Source: a virus | Virus record (IMG/VR): IMGVR_UViG_3300009011_000052 | Location: 1-24,597 of that record | Direction: 5' to 3' (one strand) | DNA: 24,597 nt | Part shown: piece after piece, positions 22,921 to 24,597 of the stretch | Layout: each line of letters begins with the position of its first letter | How positions within the stretch are numbered: position 1 is the first letter of the stretch | Position numbers and translations under genes: made by a program | Notes under the pieces: generated by a model | Databases searched by the model: none | What the model saw: the letters and a program-made list of their open reading frames with translations, nothing else | Told to the model about the DNA's origin: nothing

Positions 22921-23403
22921 TTAGAAATGTACCGCCCCCTTCAACATACTAGCAATCCATCTAAGGAAGGCAAAGAACGCTGGTAGTAGTGCTATTCCAA
23001 TATAAGCGTAACCTACTTGCTTGATACGGTTCCATCCTGCATCCTTATTCTTACCTGTTGCCATCATTACACAACCTATTAATGCATAGAACCAAAGGAT
23101 AGGCTCTGCAATGGCAGTAAACACATCTATAATTTCTGTAAATCCTTGTCGTATTTGCTCTCCTCCGCCTATATGATTTGCGGCTACCATTAAACCTTCA
23201 TGGCTCTTATCTGCAAATGCTCTTTTGGCGATACGGACACCACCTACTGCAAGGACAATAGCTCTAGTAATCAAAGGTACCATCTTCGTCTTACGAACTT
23301 CTTCTAATTCACCTGTATGCTTACTTTTAACAGCCATCTTTGTCTCTATTACTGGCTTTCTAAAGACTTCTCTACCACCAACGTTAATAATCATCTCTGT
23401 CAT
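22921..23403 (-). CDS. Two-helix membrane protein resembling VirB2/TrbC-type subunits
   Basis: This 160-residue protein is the first gene of the minus-strand operon; AAGGAGGT lies seven bases before its ATG. It has a charged N-terminal region of about 40 residues, a weakly hydrophobic segment (41-59) and two strong membrane helices, about 94-116 and 130-154, joined by a short basic loop (GKNKDAGWNRIKQ). This hairpin with a basic loop is the layout of VirB2/TrbC pilins and of Maff2-type proteins of Gram-positive conjugative elements. The match is one of topology more than of sequence, and the N-terminal region is not a typical cleaved signal. It could be the pore or surface subunit of the system whose ATPase lies at 18300. 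Confidence 0.68.
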   Translation of the reverse strand: MTEMIINVGGREVFRKPVIETKMAVKSKHTGELEEVRKTKMVPLITRAIVLAVGGVRIAKRAFADKSHEGLMVAANHIGGGEQIRQGFTEIIDVFTAIAEPILWFYALIGCVMMATGKNKDAGWNRIKQVGYAYIGIALLPAFFAFLRWIASMLKGAVHF

Positions 23404-23715
23404 TAGTACAACCTCCTTAATTGGTCAACGGAACCTCTCTCAGGTGGGCAAAAGGGGAAAATAAACCTCAGTTTCTGGAATCGGCAGGAACACTAGAGGA
23501 AAAAGGGAAAGTACTAGCAAAGGGAGTCTTAATTAAAATAATGCACCTAGTCTTTTCGAGGGGTCGTGTTGATTTGAAAACATCTTACTCTTTCCTAGCT
23601 TGTCAGATGAGTAGGGGTCGTTTTGAAACTAAGAGTAGACTAATAGGAATCTGTGAACCTACAGGATGGATTTTTGCTTGTCATTCCGAAAAAATTAAAT
23701 TTAAGGAGGGATTGT
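23404..23715. other. Divergent intergenic control region with direct repeats
   Basis: These 312 bases separate the minus-strand operon from the plus-strand small genes and hold no credible gene. The left part is purine-rich with repeated AAAGGGA-type runs. Two copies of AGGGGTCGT (23559-23567 and 23613-23621), each followed by TTTGAAA, are 54 bases apart, about five helical turns. TACTCTT (near 23586) and AAGAGTA (near 23630) can pair across the second copy. No strong promoter could be placed for the minus operon, though it must lie here. Plausible roles are operator, centromere or origin; the sequence alone does not decide. Confidence 0.45.
23559..23629. repeat. Pair of direct repeats AGGGGTCGT...TTTGAAA
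   Basis: Copy one is AGGGGTCGT at 23559 with TTTGAAAAC at 23573; copy two is AGGGGTCGT at 23613 with TTTGAAACT at 23622. The gap between the two parts is five bases shorter in the second copy. They may be binding sites for the ParR-like protein or another regulator. Confidence 0.5.
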
Positions 23716-23826
23716 ATGAAAGACTACAGAAACGAACAAGGTACTGGTGCTTTAGGAAGACTTATCTTTAAGCGTGCTATCATTGGTCTTGTTATCCTCC
23801 ATGCCCTAGAATTAATCTTACAATAG
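23716..23826 (+). CDS. Small membrane peptide (36 aa)
   Basis: A 36-residue product, MKDYRNEQGTGALGRLIFKR then a hydrophobic helix AIIGLVILHALELILQ, with a very good ribosome binding site (TTAAGGAGGG) seven bases before the ATG at 23716. Codon use matches the neighbouring genes. A basic segment followed by a single C-terminal helix is what is seen in small membrane regulators and in type I toxins. I do not claim a toxin; no antisense RNA was identified. Confidence 0.62.
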   Translation: MKDYRNEQGTGALGRLIFKRAIIGLVILHALELILQ

Positions 23827-23870
23827 AACCTAGACGAATTGCTCTCCAGCGTTCGGAAAAAACAAAAAGG

Positions 23871-23973
23871 AAGGGAGCACTGACGTTAACTCACTCAGGC
23901 TAGCAACGTATATCACCTCCACGGATGGTATCGGATGACTAAGTACTAGTGAGTGGGCTGAGGTAGCTCCCTT
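23871..23973 (+). ncRNA. Candidate structured RNA
   Basis: AAGGGAGC (23871-23878) pairs perfectly with GCTCCCTT (23966-23973), closing a 103-base segment. Inside, ACTCACT (23889-23895) pairs perfectly with AGTGAGT (23948-23954), and ACGTT/AACGT (23883-23887 and 23905-23909) can form an alternative hairpin. There is no reading frame with a ribosome binding site in this segment. It lies between the 36-aa gene and a promoter for the gene at 24039. It matches no riboswitch class I know. A small RNA or a leader element is possible; strand is assumed. Confidence 0.4.
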
Positions 23974-23986
23974 ATTTGTGTATTAT

Positions 23987-24015
23987 CTGACCTGCATTAT
24001 TCTGATATTTATATT
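23987..24015 (+). promoter_or_regulatory. Candidate promoter for the gene at 24039
   Basis: CTGACC (23987-23992) and TATATT (24010-24015) are 17 bases apart. The -10 box matches the consensus at five of six positions and the -35 at four of six. Transcription would begin about ten bases upstream of the AGGAGGTGG that serves the ATG at 24039. Confidence 0.5.
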
Positions 24016-24038
24016 AGACTAATCAGGAGGTGGATTAT

Positions 24039-24344
24039 ATGTTTCAATATTTCCATGATGTAAATGCTTATGTAGAAGAGCAGAAAGCTTATCAAGCTGA
24101 CGTTGTTAAGCTTGAGCTAGATGAAGCTAACAAAAGGGTCACTGTTAAGGTAGTGGATGCGTATAAGAATGTTATCGCTGGTAGAGCACCTCTAATGGAT
24201 GAGACTTATACAGATAGTATGACTGCTATCAGAGCGTATGAAGAAGTGGCTCACCAATTGTCACAGGGTGACGTTATCAGAAACATACCAGCTGGTAGAA
24301 GTTTACGTAATGCTGGTGACAACAACCGTCAGGCTAGCTACTAA
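24039..24344 (+). CDS. Small hypothetical protein
   Basis: A 101-residue protein starting at ATG 24039, with AGGAGGTGG directly upstream; an in-frame GTG at 24030 lies on that site. It begins with MFQYFHDVNAYVEEQ, has a central beta hairpin (VVKLELDEANKRVTVKVVD) and a basic, Asn/Arg-rich tail. No family is recognised. It has its own promoter-like sequence and a perfect terminator that starts in its stop codon, so it is a single-gene unit, probably well expressed. Confidence 0.78.
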   Translation: MFQYFHDVNAYVEEQKAYQADVVKLELDEANKRVTVKVVDAYKNVIAGRAPLMDETYTDSMTAIRAYEEVAHQLSQGDVIRNIPAGRSLRNAGDNNRQASY

Positions 24345-24371
24345 AAAGAGTGCCTTAAGGCACTCTTTTTT
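24343..24371 (+). terminator. Rho-independent terminator
   Basis: A perfect 12-bp stem, AAAAAGAGTGCC (24343-24354) with GGCACTCTTTTT (24359-24370) around TTAA, followed by more T. It overlaps the stop codon of the gene at 24039 and could also act in reverse. Confidence 0.94.
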
Positions 24372-24460
24372 AAAAATAATTTAATTTTTTAAAAAGAGTA
24401 TTTTAATACATAAAAAAGTAATTTAAAAAAGAGTATACTTTTTATATAAACTTTTATATT
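24372..24460. repeat. AT-rich tract with AAAAAGAGTA repeats
   Basis: This stretch is almost entirely A and T. AAAAAGAGTA occurs at 24391-24400 and 24426-24435, 35 bases apart; AAAAAGAGTG also begins the terminator at 24343. The second copy runs into an imperfect palindrome around AGTATACT. It may be a DNA-unwinding or protein-binding region or an UP-type promoter upstream of the gene at 24557. Positions 24461-24556 hold no gene and only short inverted repeats (such as CCCTACAGCAGGG). Confidence 0.45.
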
Positions 24461-24556
24461 ACCCAACTAGCTCACAATAGGAGTACCCTACAGCAGGGAG
24501 AAAACTTCTGATTTGTGGGCTTAATTTATGACTGAAACCCAAAGGAGGAGATTCAT

Positions 24557-24597
24557 ATGGCAGAACAACAAACAAGAGTATATTTTGGTGAGAATCC
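24557..24597 (+). CDS. Start of a gene running off the window
   Basis: The ATG at 24557 has AAAGGAGGAG six to eight bases upstream, among the best ribosome binding sites in the window. Only MAEQQTRVYFGEN is visible, too little to identify. The 212-base untranslated gap before it and the strong site suggest a well-expressed gene. Confidence 0.7.
   Translation, partial: MAEQQTRVYFGEN

Noticed and set aside
23421-23771. Open frame of 116 codons on the plus strand in the control region
   Set aside because: It starts with TTG without a ribosome binding site, has erratic composition and overlaps, in another frame, the 36-aa gene with a very good site.
23716-23826. Calling the 36-aa peptide a type I toxin
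   Set aside because: No antisense RNA promoter or pairing RNA was identified, and composition alone is not enough.
1-24597. tRNA, rRNA, CRISPR array, insertion sequence, integrase or virion genes
   Set aside because: I looked for cloverleaf-type sequence, regularly spaced repeats, transposase motifs, and capsid, terminase or tail proteins, and found none.

Overview
The window is about 40% G+C and densely packed. Genes carry strong AGGAGG-type ribosome binding sites, use GTG and TTG starts, often overlap at ATGA or TAATG junctions, and are separated by short hairpin-plus-T-run terminators. This points to a mobile genome of a low-GC Gram-positive host, most likely Bacillus or a close relative. 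The host is inferred from style and gene families; no host gene is present.

Positions 1-17463, all on the plus strand, look like the replication and recombination block of a large lytic-type phage (T4/SPO1/Twort style). It holds a DnaB/gp41-like helicase, an SbcD/gp47-like and an SbcC/gp46-like pair, a CHC2-TOPRIM primase, a dCMP-deaminase-like protein, a dUTPase, a Holliday-junction-resolvase-like nuclease followed by a free-standing HNH-AP2 endonuclease, and a sigma-factor-like protein. Around these lie many small unrecognised genes, a group of membrane and lipoprotein genes (10806-12498, including an SPFH-domain lipoprotein), two proteins sharing a C-terminal RMRLxMAL helix motif, and a radical-SAM-like barrel that seems to lack its cluster cysteines.

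Positions 17467-23403, all on the minus strand, are of plasmid type. In transcription order they encode a two-membrane-helix protein resembling VirB2/TrbC-type subunits, a ParM-like actin, a ParR-like ribbon-helix-helix adaptor, two small membrane proteins, a large VirD4/TraD/HerA-like ATPase and a Replic_Relax-type protein. The genes are nearly contiguous and end at a bidirectional terminator shared with the phage-like block. They look like one operon coupling DNA segregation to a membrane DNA-translocation apparatus.

Positions 23404-24597 are a divergent, mostly non-coding control region followed by small plus-strand genes. It contains direct repeats, a 36-aa membrane peptide gene, a candidate structured RNA (23871-23973), a promoter, a small gene and an AT-rich repeat tract. 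The last gene runs off the window.

No capsid, tail, integrase, rRNA, tRNA, CRISPR or insertion sequence was seen. The best reading is a very large plasmid with a phage-type replisome, or a phage-plasmid. Giant conjugative plasmids of the Bacillus cereus group are a plausible home, but this was not tested.
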